A stretch of DNA of 49,411 nt from Vreelandella neptunia. GTDB taxonomy: Bacteria; Pseudomonadota; Gammaproteobacteria; Pseudomonadales; Halomonadaceae. A model generated the notes under the pieces. That model had not been told where the DNA came from and did no database searches. It saw only the letters and a program-made list of their open reading frames with translations. Of the stretch, positions 23,850 to 32,323 are shown piece by piece. The stretch is from assembly GCF_022489065.1 (NCBI RefSeq), contig NZ_JAKVTW010000024.1, forward strand, positions 1-49,411, read 5' to 3'. Position 1 is the stretch's first letter; every line of letters starts with the position of its first letter. Both the position numbers and the translations under genes were made by a program.

Positions 23850-26420
23850 ATGAAACTTTATGAGCGCGAAACACTGATCGACATCTTGAATGAGCGGCTT
23901 GGTAACGCGCGTCGTGGTCTGGGGCACGTGGTTTGTCTGTCGGGCGATGCGGGGGCAGGCAAGACAGCGCTCTTGCGGCACTTCGTTGAGGCGGCTCAGA
24001 GCCGTGTTCTCTGGGGGGCCTGCGAAGACCTGTCAACGCCAGAGGCGCTGGGTCCGTTGAGCGATTGGGCACGCGAATCCCAGCTGCCGGTTTTTGCCGC
24101 GACACCTCAGCCGGGCCACAGGATCGAACTATTTTCCGATGTTCTGCAGGCTCTGTCCGAAGATAAGATAATTGCGATCATCGAGGATCTTCACTGGGCC
24201 GATGGCGCAACGCTTGATCTTGTGCGTTTTCTTGGCCGTCGCATAGCGAACAAGCCGGTGCTGCTGATCGTGACGGCCCGCAATGAGGACAGCTCTGCCC
24301 GTGCCCGTCTGCGAACGGCGTTGGGACAAATCCCAACCGAGCAGAAAACCTATATCGACCTGCCTAACCTGAGCGCCGCGGCCGTCGAGACGCTTGCCAA
24401 GAATGCCGGAATGGACGGCAACAAGGTCTACCAGCTCAGCAGTGGCAATGCGTTTTTCGTCACCGAGCTCTTGCGGGGCGGTGATGCGCTGCCAGCCACA
24501 GTGCGCGAAGCCGTCCTGGCGCGGTTTGATCGCTTTCCAGTGCCCTGTCAGCGTGTAGTTCAAACAATTGCAGTCTTCCCACGTCGCGCGGAGATTTGGG
24601 CTATCCAACAGATTTGCCCCGAGGATTTCGATGGGATTGGTCGCGCCGTGATGGCTGGCCTCATCGTCGCAGGAGACGTGGACTACGCCTTTCGCCACGA
24701 AATAGCCCGCCGGGCCGTGGAAAGCACACTTCCTGCCGATACGCGCCGCGAGATCAACCGCAAGGCTCTTTCGGTCCTGCGGAAAGAGCCAAGGGTTTCA
24801 ATTTCGCATCTCGTCCATCACGCCAAGGCTGCAGGCGACGTTGCATATGTCGGTGAGCTGGCTCCGCTCGCTGCCGCCGCCGCTTCGCTTGCGGGGGCAC
24901 ATCGCGAAGCGGCTCAACACTATGGTACGGCATTGTCGGTTGCGGGCGATCTGGATGCACAACAGCGGGCACGGTTGCTCGAAAAACATGCATTCGAGCT
25001 GCATCTGATTGGCAAGTTGGAAGAAGCAATTGCTGCCTATGAAACTGCGCTCGAACTCAACAGGATAGACGGCGATCGTCTGACAGAAGGGGATAATTTG
25101 CGGTGGATTTCCCGAATACACTATCTGTCCGGAAATCGTGTTTTGGCCGACCAGTATGGGCAGGACGCATTGGCAATTCTTGAGGCGGACGAGCCAGGGG
25201 CCGAGTTGGCAATGGCTTATTCGAACCTCGGTCAGCTGTCGATGTTGGAAGATGATGCAACGGCAACACTGCGCTGGAGCCAAAAGACGATCGCCATCGC
25301 CAAACGACTCGGTCGCAACGACATCATCTCACACGCATTGAATAATTCAGGAGCTGCGCAGCGCTGGACTGACAAGACCGCCGCACGGGGCAGTCTTGAC
25401 CGCAGCCTGCAGATCGCGCTGGAAAACGATTTGCCTGATCATGTCGCGCGGAACTACACCAACCGCGCCTATGTCGAGATCCAGTGGCTGGAACATGCAA
25501 ATGCCCATCGGTTTCTAGAGGCCGGTTTGACGTATTGCACCGAACGCGATCTGGAAACTTGGCGAACTTACATCCACGGGTGTCAGGCGCAGTTGCTTTT
25601 GAGGGAAGGGAGGTGGGACGAGGCCGCCGCGATCGCGCAGGAGGAGATTCTGGCTGTTGAGGCGTCGCCCATGCTGCGTTTTCCTGCGGTGTCGGCGTTG
25701 GCCCGTATCCGGTTGCGCCGGGGCGATCCAGACGTTGCAGATCTTATTGCTATGCTTGCCTCATACATGGTCACAGGAAACGAGCCGCCCCGCTTCCTCT
25801 TGTATGTCTCGATTTGTGCCGAGCATGCCTGGGTCTCCGGATCAGTGGATGGAAAGCTCGCTGATTTGATCAATCAAGCCGCGCGTCTGGCAAGCAAGAC
25901 AGGCGATATCTGGTCGGCAGGTGAATTGTGGTTTTGGGCGCAAAAGCTGGGCATCAAGGATCTGCCTGAACTTCCTATCGCAATGCCCTACCAATTGATC
26001 GCGGCCGGGCATTGGACAAAGGCCGCTGCGGCCTGGTCAGAACTTCATTGTCCCTACGACCGCGCTTTGGTGCTGATGTCAGGCGATGAGGCGGCGCAGC
26101 ATCAGGGTCTGGCTTGTCTGAATGATCTGGGCGCAAAGGCTGTTGCAGACAGGTTTCGGCGGTCTTTGCGCCAGCAAGGGTCACGCTCAATTCCGCGAGG
26201 GCCGCATTCTGCCACCAGATCTAATCCGTCCGGACTAACCCGGCGACAGATGACGGTACTTGGGCTATTGGCCGAAGGTCTGTCAAACTCGGATATTGGT
26301 CAGCGCCTGTTCGTCTCGACAAAAACGGTGGATCACCACGTATCGGCCATCCTTGCAAAGTTGGAGGTTCGAACTCGAGGGCAAGCTGTCGCCTTGGCGC
26401 AAACGAAAGATTTGATCTGA
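23850..26420 (+). CDS. Large ATP-binding LuxR-family regulator
   Basis: About 856 residues. An N-terminal AAA/NACHT-like ATPase (AAA_16) has Walker A GDAGAGKTALL and Walker B IIAIIEDLHWAD. The middle consists of helical, TPR-like repeats (for example KLEEAIAAYETALELNRIDG). A C-terminal LuxR/GerE HTH reads LTRRQMTVLGLLAEGLSNSD and KTVDHHVSAILAKLEVRTR. This is a LAL-type architecture with an ATP-driven sensor and DNA output. ATG 23850 (MKLYERET) or 23841 could start; no strong ribosome binding site separates them. It is divergent from the DUF4242 gene (156 bp apart). The signal sensed is unknown. Confidence 0.9.
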   Translation: MKLYERETLIDILNERLGNARRGLGHVVCLSGDAGAGKTALLRHFVEAAQSRVLWGACEDLSTPEALGPLSDWARESQLPVFAATPQPGHRIELFSDVLQALSEDKIIAIIEDLHWADGATLDLVRFLGRRIANKPVLLIVTARNEDSSARARLRTALGQIPTEQKTYIDLPNLSAAAVETLAKNAGMDGNKVYQLSSGNAFFVTELLRGGDALPATVREAVLARFDRFPVPCQRVVQTIAVFPRRAEIWAIQQICPEDFDGIGRAVMAGLIVAGDVDYAFRHEIARRAVESTLPADTRREINRKALSVLRKEPRVSISHLVHHAKAAGDVAYVGELAPLAAAAASLAGAHREAAQHYGTALSVAGDLDAQQRARLLEKHAFELHLIGKLEEAIAAYETALELNRIDGDRLTEGDNLRWISRIHYLSGNRVLADQYGQDALAILEADEPGAELAMAYSNLGQLSMLEDDATATLRWSQKTIAIAKRLGRNDIISHALNNSGAAQRWTDKTAARGSLDRSLQIALENDLPDHVARNYTNRAYVEIQWLEHANAHRFLEAGLTYCTERDLETWRTYIHGCQAQLLLREGRWDEAAAIAQEEILAVEASPMLRFPAVSALARIRLRRGDPDVADLIAMLASYMVTGNEPPRFLLYVSICAEHAWVSGSVDGKLADLINQAARLASKTGDIWSAGELWFWAQKLGIKDLPELPIAMPYQLIAAGHWTKAAAAWSELHCPYDRALVLMSGDEAAQHQGLACLNDLGAKAVADRFRRSLRQQGSRSIPRGPHSATRSNPSGLTRRQMTVLGLLAEGLSNSDIGQRLFVSTKTVDHHVSAILAKLEVRTRGQAVALAQTKDLI

Positions 26421-26685
26421 TCGGTATGGCAGCAAAAAGTATATTAACCGAAATTTTCGACATTGGCATGGCGCACGATATTCGGGTTCTTGGCACACAC
26501 CGCTAACGCTCATCTCACGGTCGTCGCAGGTGCCGCGTGCTGCCGATCCCACTTTTCTCGATTGAGCGCGGGCGTGGTCCGTTTTGACGCGGTTGAGTAC
26601 GGGTTTGACTACTAAGGCACTGGATTCGCACGCAGTTTGGGTTGTTTTGTTGACCCATTGTTGACCTGGGATTTGGACAAGCAAA

Positions 26686-26705
26686 AGCCGCCCCGGAGGG
26701 CGGCT
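26686..26705 (-). terminator. Rho-independent terminator of tRNA-fMet
   Basis: Perfect 8-bp stem AGCCGCCC/GGGCGGCT with loop TCCG on the minus strand, followed by TTTTGCTT. It lies 28 bp after the tRNA 3' end. Confidence 0.8.
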
Positions 26706-26733
26706 GTTAGCGTCTTGATAATGCTTGGTTTTT

Positions 26734-26810
<77 letters not shown>

Positions 26811-26960
26811 CCAAGTTCGTATTACCTACGGCAAGGTCCGGGGGAGCGCAAGAGCCAAAGGGAGAATTTTGTCGATCAAAACAAGATCAGGAAATTGGTG
26901 CCGCCGTAGCCTTGTGAAACTCCTTGGAATGCTGCCGCGGCACGAGGCCGAGCGTCCCGC

Positions 26961-26987
26961 CGGGGGCGTGCTTTCAGCACGCCCCCG
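26961..26987. repeat. Perfect 11-bp hairpin at broken end of IS3 transposase
   Basis: CGGGGGCGTGC and GCACGCCCCCG flank TTTCA. It starts exactly where the IS3 transposase reading frame (CYDNA, expected to continue toward the catalytic Glu) breaks off. There is no T tract, so it is not an obvious terminator. It does not share the mini-element motifs. Confidence 0.6.
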
Positions 26988-27840
26988 CGTTGTCATAGCA
27001 GTTGCCATTTCCACTCATCGAGACCCGAAGTCCATGTTCACACAGGATCTTCCGATAGTCGTGCGAACAGTATTGGCTGCCTCTATCGGTGTGATGAATG
27101 CAGCCCTTGGGCGGTGACCTGAAGGGAATGTCCATCTTCAACGCCCTGATTGCAAGATCGCGCTTCATGCGGTTGCTGGCAGCCCAGCCGATCACGCCTC
27201 GGGAATGCAGGTCAAGGATCACAGCCAGATATAACCTACCGTCACGAGTCCAGATGTAGCTGATGTCGTTCGTCCATTTCTGGTTGGGTCGATCTGCCGT
27301 GAAGTCACGATCCCGCAGGTTCGGCGCGATGTTGAACTTGTGGTCGCGGTCCGTGGTCGCCTTGAACTTCCGCGTTCTTTCAACGGTGATCCCATTTTCC
27401 CGCATCAACCTTCCGACCCGCCGGTGCCCAATGTTCAGACTGATCTCCTTTGGCTCTCCGGTCATTAGCCGGCGGCCATAGCTGCCAAGGCTCAAGAGCG
27501 ATTGTTCCTTGATATGTGCCAGAACGACCATATCCGTGCGCTGCCTGCGACTGGCAGGGCGGCTGCCAAAGGCCCGCAACTCACGCGGCCTGACATTCAT
27601 CACTTCGCACAGCCGGTCAATCGGGAAGGCCCCGCACTGTTCTTCGATGAACCTGAACCTCATGGCTTTTGGCTCGCGAAGAACGGTGGCCTCTTTAGGA
27701 TGTCCCTCTCCTCCTTGAGAATGAGGTTCTCGCGTCGAAGCCGGTCATTCTCTTGGGCGAGGCTCAAATCGGCTCTCGACACCACATCAGTGTCTCGGTG
27801 TGCTGTAACCCATTTTTTCAGCGTCGACATGCCAAGGGTA
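26988..27840 (-). pseudogene. IS3-family element A, orfA/orfB fragments truncated at both ends
   Basis: orfB part (27663 down to 26988): FIEEQCGAFPIDRLCEVMNV..., then an rve integrase core with NQKWTNDISYIWT (first Asp), LDLHSRGVIGWAASNRM, and HTDRGSQYCS (second Asp). It stops in NGNCYDNA just before the third catalytic residue (Glu). orfA part (about 27838-27660): STLKKWVTAHRDTDVVSRAD, then the leucine-rich NDRLRRENLILKEERDILK. The first half of orfA is lost where the oppositely oriented IS3 element B begins. The transposase cannot be active. Confidence 0.8.
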
Positions 27841-27905
27841 ATCCCCCCGAAAGTAATGGGATGCGAATGTAGAATTTTCTCAGCAAGATACCTGAGGAGA
27901 TTCAG

Positions 27906-28179
27906 ATGGAGATGACGAGATACAGTGAGCCCCAAATCCTTGCGATCCTGCGTCAGGCAGAGGGCGGCGTTCCGGTGTCCGAGCTTTGCCGCGAACATGG
28001 TATGAGCACGGCGTCCTTCTATAAATGGCGGGCGAAGTATGGCGGAATGGATGCGTCAATGATCGCGCAGACCAAGGTGCTTGAAGACGGGAACCGGCGG
28101 CTGAAGAAGATGTTCGCCGAACTCAGCATGCAGAACGAGTTGCTGAAGGAAGCCCTTGAAAAAAATAATAGGGCCATCC
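27906..28179 (+). pseudogene. IS3-family OrfA (HTH protein), interrupted end
   Basis: Reads MEMTRYSEPQILAILRQAEGG and VPVSELCREHGMSTASFYKW, the helix-turn-helix of IS3-type OrfA. It is followed by a leucine-zipper-like stretch RRLKKMFAELSMQNELLKEALE. The A-rich end GAAAAAAAT suits the programmed frameshift that fuses OrfA to OrfB in this family. The mini-element at 28180 follows directly, so normal OrfAB cannot be formed. As a free protein OrfA might still bind the element ends. Confidence 0.75.
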
Positions 28180-28218
28180 ACTGCCCGGCAGTGGTTCGCT
28201 TGCGAACCATGAGAGGGT
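28180..28218 (+). repeat. Mini double-hairpin element, copy F (39 bp)
   Basis: CACTGCCCGGCAGT, second stem GGTTCGC/GCGAACC around TT, end ATGAGAGGG. It lies between ATC (28177-28179) and TCA (28219). Its removal gives the codons GPSQRREMAATAV in the orfB frame, the usual OrfB opening of this IS group. Confidence 0.85.
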
Positions 28219-28745
28219 CAGCGACGAGAGATGGCCGCAACGGCGGTAGAGCGGCGCAGGTGCAGCATTGCCTTGGTCTGCCGCACCTTCGGGATCAGCG
28301 AGACCTGCTATCGTTACAGCCCGCTTCTGAGCGACGAGGACGAGCAGATTGCAGACCTGCTGACCGGTCTGACAGACGCGCGCAAGACTTGGGGGTTTGG
28401 TCTATGTTTCCTGCATTTACCCAACGTTAAGGGCCATCCCTGGAACCATAAGCGCGTTTACCGGATCTATTGCGAACTGGAACTGAACCTGCGCATCAAA
28501 CCTTGCAAGAGATTGAAGCGGGACAAACCTGATGCTTTGGCGGTTCCAAAAGCGCCGAACATGACGTGGTCGATCATTGCCCGGCAGGCGATGCAACCCA
28601 CGGACAACGCCTACATCGAAGCCTTCAATGGCAAGTTCCGGGCCGAGTGTCTGAACGCCCATTGGTTCATGGGGCTTGAAGATACGGCTAAAAAGTTGGA
28701 GGCTTGGCGTAGAGACTACAACTCTGCTTCATTGCGCCCATCTTT
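28219..28745 (+). pseudogene. IS3-family OrfB, internally deleted chimera
   Basis: The orfB frame reads MAATAVERRRCSIALVCRTF..., then CYRYSPLL..., KTWGFGLCFLHLPNVKGHPW and APNMTWS. In relatives about 130 codons holding the first two catalytic Asp residues should follow. Here IIARQAMQ leads straight to PTDNAYIEAFNGKFRAECLN, the end of another IS3 subgroup with the catalytic Glu (YIEAFN). The join (28575-28587) is a 13-base piece of the mini-element. The C-terminus is cut off after RRDYNS near 28735. Not functional. Confidence 0.75.
28575..28587 (+). repeat. Partial mini-element at IS3 fusion point
   Basis: CATTGCCCGGCAG equals the first 13 bases of complete elements (compare copy E). No second stem or GAGAGGG end follows. 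It sits at the exact joint between the two unrelated halves of OrfB, so a deletion probably ended in a former element. Confidence 0.6.
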
Positions 28746-30249
28746 CTATTTCGTTGAAGGAAAAAGGTTTTGCTGATCCGGGTGCGATCCCGTGGGGTGT
28801 TTGGGGTTTTGTCGCGCCCGTTTCTTGAGTTGTTGCGCCCCCGGCCTTGATAGTTCAGCGCGCTCGAATATCCACGGGCCGTCCGCGAGCGGGTGGTCAG
28901 CTTTGATATCACTTGCTTCTGCTGCCAACCGCAACGTTTTTGGTGCCACCCCGAGCAGTTTGGCCGCTTTAGTGAGATTGAGCCAGCGGTCCAGACCATT
29001 GGGATCAAACTTGAATACGGGTATCTTGCGGTAGGACCGTAGAGCAGTGACCCGCTCCCTGGTCCAACGGTTGCCGTTTCCGGTGACAAGACCGTTCCGG
29101 TTCAAGACACCGGCGATGACATCGTCGCTGGCAATGCGCGCAAGCTGGCGGACGGCGTCGATCACATCCACCGGTGTTGCATTGCGCTGCCCGCGGCGGC
29201 GGCGTGGCAGGCGGATCTCTGTATGGGCACCGCCCACCCAATGAACGAGTAAAACGATCTCGGCAGTATCGTCGTCAAGGTCTGCCATCACCTCCCTGAT
29301 CACAGTGCGAACGATGCGCTTCTTCAGCCTGGCGTCACTCACCGGTGCGGACCAGACGTATTCAAGATCAGTCCCAAGGGCCGCCAGGTCTTCCACCGGC
29401 AACGCTGTCCCGCACGGGCTGACCGTATTGTGGTGCGCGAGCTTGGTCTCGATCTCCTGAACATACGTGAGTGCCCGGTTCCAACGGGTCTCCAGTTCGG
29501 CAGTCACCAGCCGGTTCTCGGGATCGGACGCATCATACTGCCGGAATGCCCGGTCAGTCGCGTATTGAGCCGCCTCCAGGTCCCGGCAGAGCGCATCGCG
29601 AACCTGATCCCGCTGATGTGCCGCTTGCCTGGCGGCTGCCTCTGCGGCGGCAATGGCACCTGGGCCAACCACCTGCAAGAGTGCGTGTTCAATGGCATCA
29701 TCAACCCGCAAACCACCAAATGCGATGCAGCGCGCTTCGCCGTTGTCCAAGATGCCACGCCAGCAGGAGTAACGCGGGATATCATGCTTCTTGCCGGTGT
29801 AGCGAACAGTCAGCTTGCGGCCGCACCGTTGGCAGCGCAGCAACCCGGCCAGAAGGGCGGAGCCGTGTTTGGCTGCGCCATGATGCCGACTCTGAGGGAC
29901 GTTGTCGCTGACCATTTTACGGATTGTCTCTGCCCGTTCCCAACCAATCTCGGCTGTTGCGTGCGAAGCGGGATACCTCGCGGGCGGCAACGGCGCCGAC
30001 CTTTCCCAGACAGACATCCGCGATCATCCGGTCAAAACCTTCCCTCACGACCCCACCGGCGGCGGAGCGGCCGAGATCATCATCCACGGTCTCGATCCGG
30101 CTCCAACCCAAATCAGACAGCCGTTCTCGCATGGCATATTGCAGCGTGCTGCTTTCCCGGTTGTGCAGGACCTGGTGGGCTGATGACTGACGGACGTAAA
30201 GGATCGCCTTGCGCTCCAGATGCTGTGGGCCAATCTTCTCATGCTTCAT
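28746..30249 (-). pseudogene. Large serine recombinase, internal deletion
   Basis: The N-terminal catalytic domain runs from 30249: MKHEKIGPQHLERKAILYVRQSSAHQVLHN, where the Ser in RQSS is the expected nucleophile. It continues with REGFDRMIADV and EVSRFARNSRDW. At about 29950 the frame breaks: DW is followed in another frame by WERAETIRKMVSDNVPQSRH, normally more than 200 codons further on. Then come the zinc-ribbon CQRCGRKLTVRY, a long coiled region and a C-terminal WLNLTKAAKLLGVAPKTLR HTH-like part, ending FPSTK. GATTGG/TTGGGAACGG at the joint suggests a microhomology deletion. It cannot recombine as is. Confidence 0.8.
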
Positions 30250-30424
30250 GATCGCTCTCCCCGCCCGCCGCGCCTGCGTGCTCCGTCATCAGGCGCGCCA
30301 TCAACTGTGTCAGCGCTTGCCGCGTATCGGCGGGCAGGCTCTGCCAAGGCGGGGTTGGTGTCGCAGCTGTAGATAGGGTCTCCGGGAACAGCTCGAGTTG
30401 CATCGTCATCGTCTTGCGCGGCAT
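30239..30424 (-). CDS. Small accessory protein of serine-recombinase cassette (61 aa)
   Basis: Reads MPRKTMTMQLELFPETLSTA, then PPWQSLPADTRQALTQLMARL and ends ...AGGESDHEA. Its stop overlaps the recombinase ATG by 11 bp, implying coupled translation. Short proteins with an LELFPE motif and a QALTQLMARL helix commonly precede this recombinase type. Its role is not known to me. It looks intact, while the recombinase is deleted. Confidence 0.65.
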   Translation of the reverse strand: MPRKTMTMQLELFPETLSTAATPTPPWQSLPADTRQALTQLMARLMTEHAGAAGGESDHEA

Positions 30425-30878
30425 TGACCGACCTCCGAATCGTGGGTTCAGAGTCCAATGCTGCCCCAGCGCATGATGAAGAGTCGGATTTATCGAACGA
30501 CATACAGCCAGCATCGCGGACCAGCTCGACAAGGACCGTCAGGGTATCCAGGTCCACATGCGCCATAGCAACCCGACGGCAGGCAGCACATGCGGCCCGG
30601 TCAAACATCCATACAGGGACTTCCAGAAGCCGGTCCGACCGGCAGTCAGTGAGATTGCATCGAAACACCGCCTCACCGGGCTTGTCGATCATCTGATGGA
30701 CATGAACCAATCGGCCAAACCAAGGATGCCATCGATAAAGAACCTCGCGGCGCTCGATAACGTGGGTGTTCTGGCGTGCAGTTGTACAACGAAGAACGAT
30801 CGCACAGCGCAATCGGGAACAAAGTCCCAGCAGCGCTGATGAAATTACCAGACGCATCCAGCCCGTCTGTGTGATCAT
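30246..30878 (-). CDS. Hypothetical protein of recombinase cassette (possible DUF5372-like)
   Basis: An open frame of 210 residues whose convincing part is RWHPWFGRLVHVHQMIDKPGE, AVFRCNLTDCRSDRLLEVP and DLDTLTVLVELVRDAG. HPWFGR...VEL-type proteins are found upstream of related serine recombinases (DUF5372-like, from memory). The C-terminal third overlaps the 61-aa gene in another frame and has biased composition, so the native end may be uncertain. Start not determined; MRLVIS at 30854 is an alternative. Confidence 0.4.
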   Translation of the reverse strand: MITQTGWMRLVISSALLGLCSRLRCAIVLRCTTARQNTHVIERREVLYRWHPWFGRLVHVHQMIDKPGEAVFRCNLTDCRSDRLLEVPVWMFDRAACAACRRVAMAHVDLDTLTVLVELVRDAGCMSFDKSDSSSCAGAALDSEPTIRRSVNAAQDDDDATRAVPGDPIYSCDTNPALAEPARRYAASADTVDGAPDDGARRRGGRGERS

Positions 30879-31241
30879 AGTGCCGAAAATCTAGCCTCAG
30901 GCGGGGACACTTTGGGGAGCACAGCAGGGCGTCTTGCTGCCCAAGGCTGATTGCGGGAACTTTCGGGGGGCAGGTCACTGGCGCTTCGCCCTCGGCAGAA
31001 TTCGCGATGAACCACTCCTGCATATCGATGACCAGATCGCGCTGTCGTACTGGGAACGGCGCAACGATCCTTGATGGCAAAGCCACCGCTGCCGATCATC
31101 AGCCTTCCATGAAGCACGAGTAACTTTTGGCCAATCTTTGGGCAGGCAGGCATCGAACTGCAATCCTTGGCCCTGCGGGTAGGGCCAAGGATGTAATCAC
31201 GACGGGGCACTACACTTGAATTGCCAGAAGCAGTTTTTTTC
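30879..31241. other. Gap without recognisable gene; strong hairpin inside
   Basis: No frame here gives a known protein. A perfect 12-bp inverted repeat lies at 31163-31192. The region separates mobile debris from the intact host block that follows. Confidence 0.4.
31163..31192. repeat. Perfect 12-bp inverted repeat, 6-nt loop
   Basis: ATCCTTGGCCCT and AGGGCCAAGGAT flank GCGGGT. It lies about 50 bp beyond the pentapeptide-repeat gene stop (minus strand) and could end that transcript, but there is no T tract on either strand. Confidence 0.6.
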
Positions 31242-31679
31242 TCAGTTGCAGTCTGAATTATCCATTAAATCGTTGGGCAACTGGGTATTGCAGAGCAGTG
31301 CCTGTTGAAGGTCGGTATTGTCCAGCGTGACACCTTCAAACACAGCACCGCGCAAATCGGCACCTTCAAAGGACGCGTTGATAAGGGTTGCACCGGTAAA
31401 ACTTGCACCACGCAGGTTGGCAGACGCAAAATTCACGTCTCGCAATACGGACCCATTAAAGACGGCGATGTTGAGTTGAGCCCCATGAAAATCAACCGCG
31501 TTCAGGCGTGACTCCGCGAGGTTTACCCCCATCAATCTGCGTTCGGAAAAATCTGCGCCATCGAAACTGCAACCACTACAATCTCCGAACATTCGCATTT
31601 CTTCCGATCTGCCGGCATCTTGGCCGTAAGCAGAGGTAACGATCATGAACATCGTTATTAACATTGCCGTCTTTATCAT
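31242..31679 (-). CDS. Exported pentapeptide-repeat protein
   Basis: A 145-residue protein with signal peptide MIKTAMLITMFMIVTSAYGQ. From about residue 36 it has tandem A(D/N)LXX repeats: FDGADFSERRLMGVNLAESR, then FNGSVLRDVNFASANLRGAS and INASFEGADLRGAVFEGV. These build a right-handed quadrilateral helix. Four Cys (CSGC near the N-terminus, two near the C-terminal cap) could cap the helix by disulfides in the periplasm. The repeat number (about 15) is moderate. Function of exported members is unknown; it is not a Qnr-type gyrase protector by size or location. Confidence 0.88.
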   Translation of the reverse strand: MIKTAMLITMFMIVTSAYGQDAGRSEEMRMFGDCSGCSFDGADFSERRLMGVNLAESRLNAVDFHGAQLNIAVFNGSVLRDVNFASANLRGASFTGATLINASFEGADLRGAVFEGVTLDNTDLQQALLCNTQLPNDLMDNSDCN

Positions 31680-31745
31680 TTTTGATCTCGAGTCCGCTCA
31701 CGCGCAAATGTTTCCTATCAGGTCTCGCAAAAACTACTTGGCAGG

Positions 31746-32030
31746 TCAAAAATCGAACAACTCACCCAAAAGGGACCCGCGCCGCTTGTTTCGCGGCTTG
31801 TCACGTTCACCGCCGTAGTCATCATCATCCCAATCGCCATCCGCAGCGCGGCGCGTGCTTGTCCCGCGTGAAGTTGGACCCACTGCTTGCGGCGCTGGTG
31901 CAGCGCGTTCGATAATTTTGTCAAGTTCACCCCGGTCCAGCCAAACCCCTCGGCAAGTTGGGCAGTAATCAATTTCAACACCGCTGCGATCAGTCATCAC
32001 CAGGATTTCGCCATCAACCGGACATTTCAT
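31746..32030 (-). CDS. Zinc-ribbon (zf-TFIIB type) small protein
   Basis: A 94-residue cytoplasmic protein. The N-terminus MKCPVDGEILVMTDRSGVEIDYCPTCRGVW has one Cys near the start and CPTC, a zinc ribbon of the zf-TFIIB group, followed by LDRGELDKIIER. The middle is disordered and rich in Asp/Arg. The basic-then-hydrophobic end KPRNKRRGSLLGELFDF is typical of such proteins. Role unknown. It lies between the pentapeptide-repeat gene (66 bp) and the SLC13-type transporter, all minus strand. Confidence 0.88.
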   Translation of the reverse strand: MKCPVDGEILVMTDRSGVEIDYCPTCRGVWLDRGELDKIIERAAPAPQAVGPTSRGTSTRRAADGDWDDDDYGGERDKPRNKRRGSLLGELFDF

Positions 32031-32323
32031 CGTATTTTTTGTTCCTTTGGTTTGGGGTTAAGGCTGTCGGAGGACTATTTGGGTCAGTCAAAGTAATCGG
32101 ATCTGGATTTTCCCTTAGATTCATTTCAAGAGTTCCTCATTTTTCACCGGCGCTTCTCTCTGATTTAAGTGTCTGCTGCTCTCTCAATTTCAATGACTTC
32201 ACCGGCACGTCGGAGTTGTTTTGCTGATCCCGGAAACTCTGTTTCACGCCATTGTTGCGGCACCAAAATTTCGCTTTGAGCCAAGACAGCTTGCTGGATG
32301 GCGAAGTAACGCTGATAGCTTTA

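Larger units (their letters stand above)
27840..28745 (+). mobile_element. IS3-family element B, disrupted and chimeric
   Basis: The left boundary near 27840 is approximate. orfA starts at 27906 and orfB would follow by frameshift near the A-run at 28160-28166. A mini-element (28180-28218) lies in the orfA/orfB junction. The orfB core then runs to MTWS (28572) and jumps directly to a C-terminal piece of a different IS3 subgroup. It is cut at about 28727-28745 by the recombinase region. The whole is a composite relic. Confidence 0.7.

Noticed and set aside
28180..28218. Translational bypassing or self-splicing as the general role of the mini-elements
   Set aside because: Three of eight copies are in antisense orientation to the gene, the inserts are far too short for an intron, and their hosts are otherwise decayed. 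Bypass in sense copies cannot be fully excluded.
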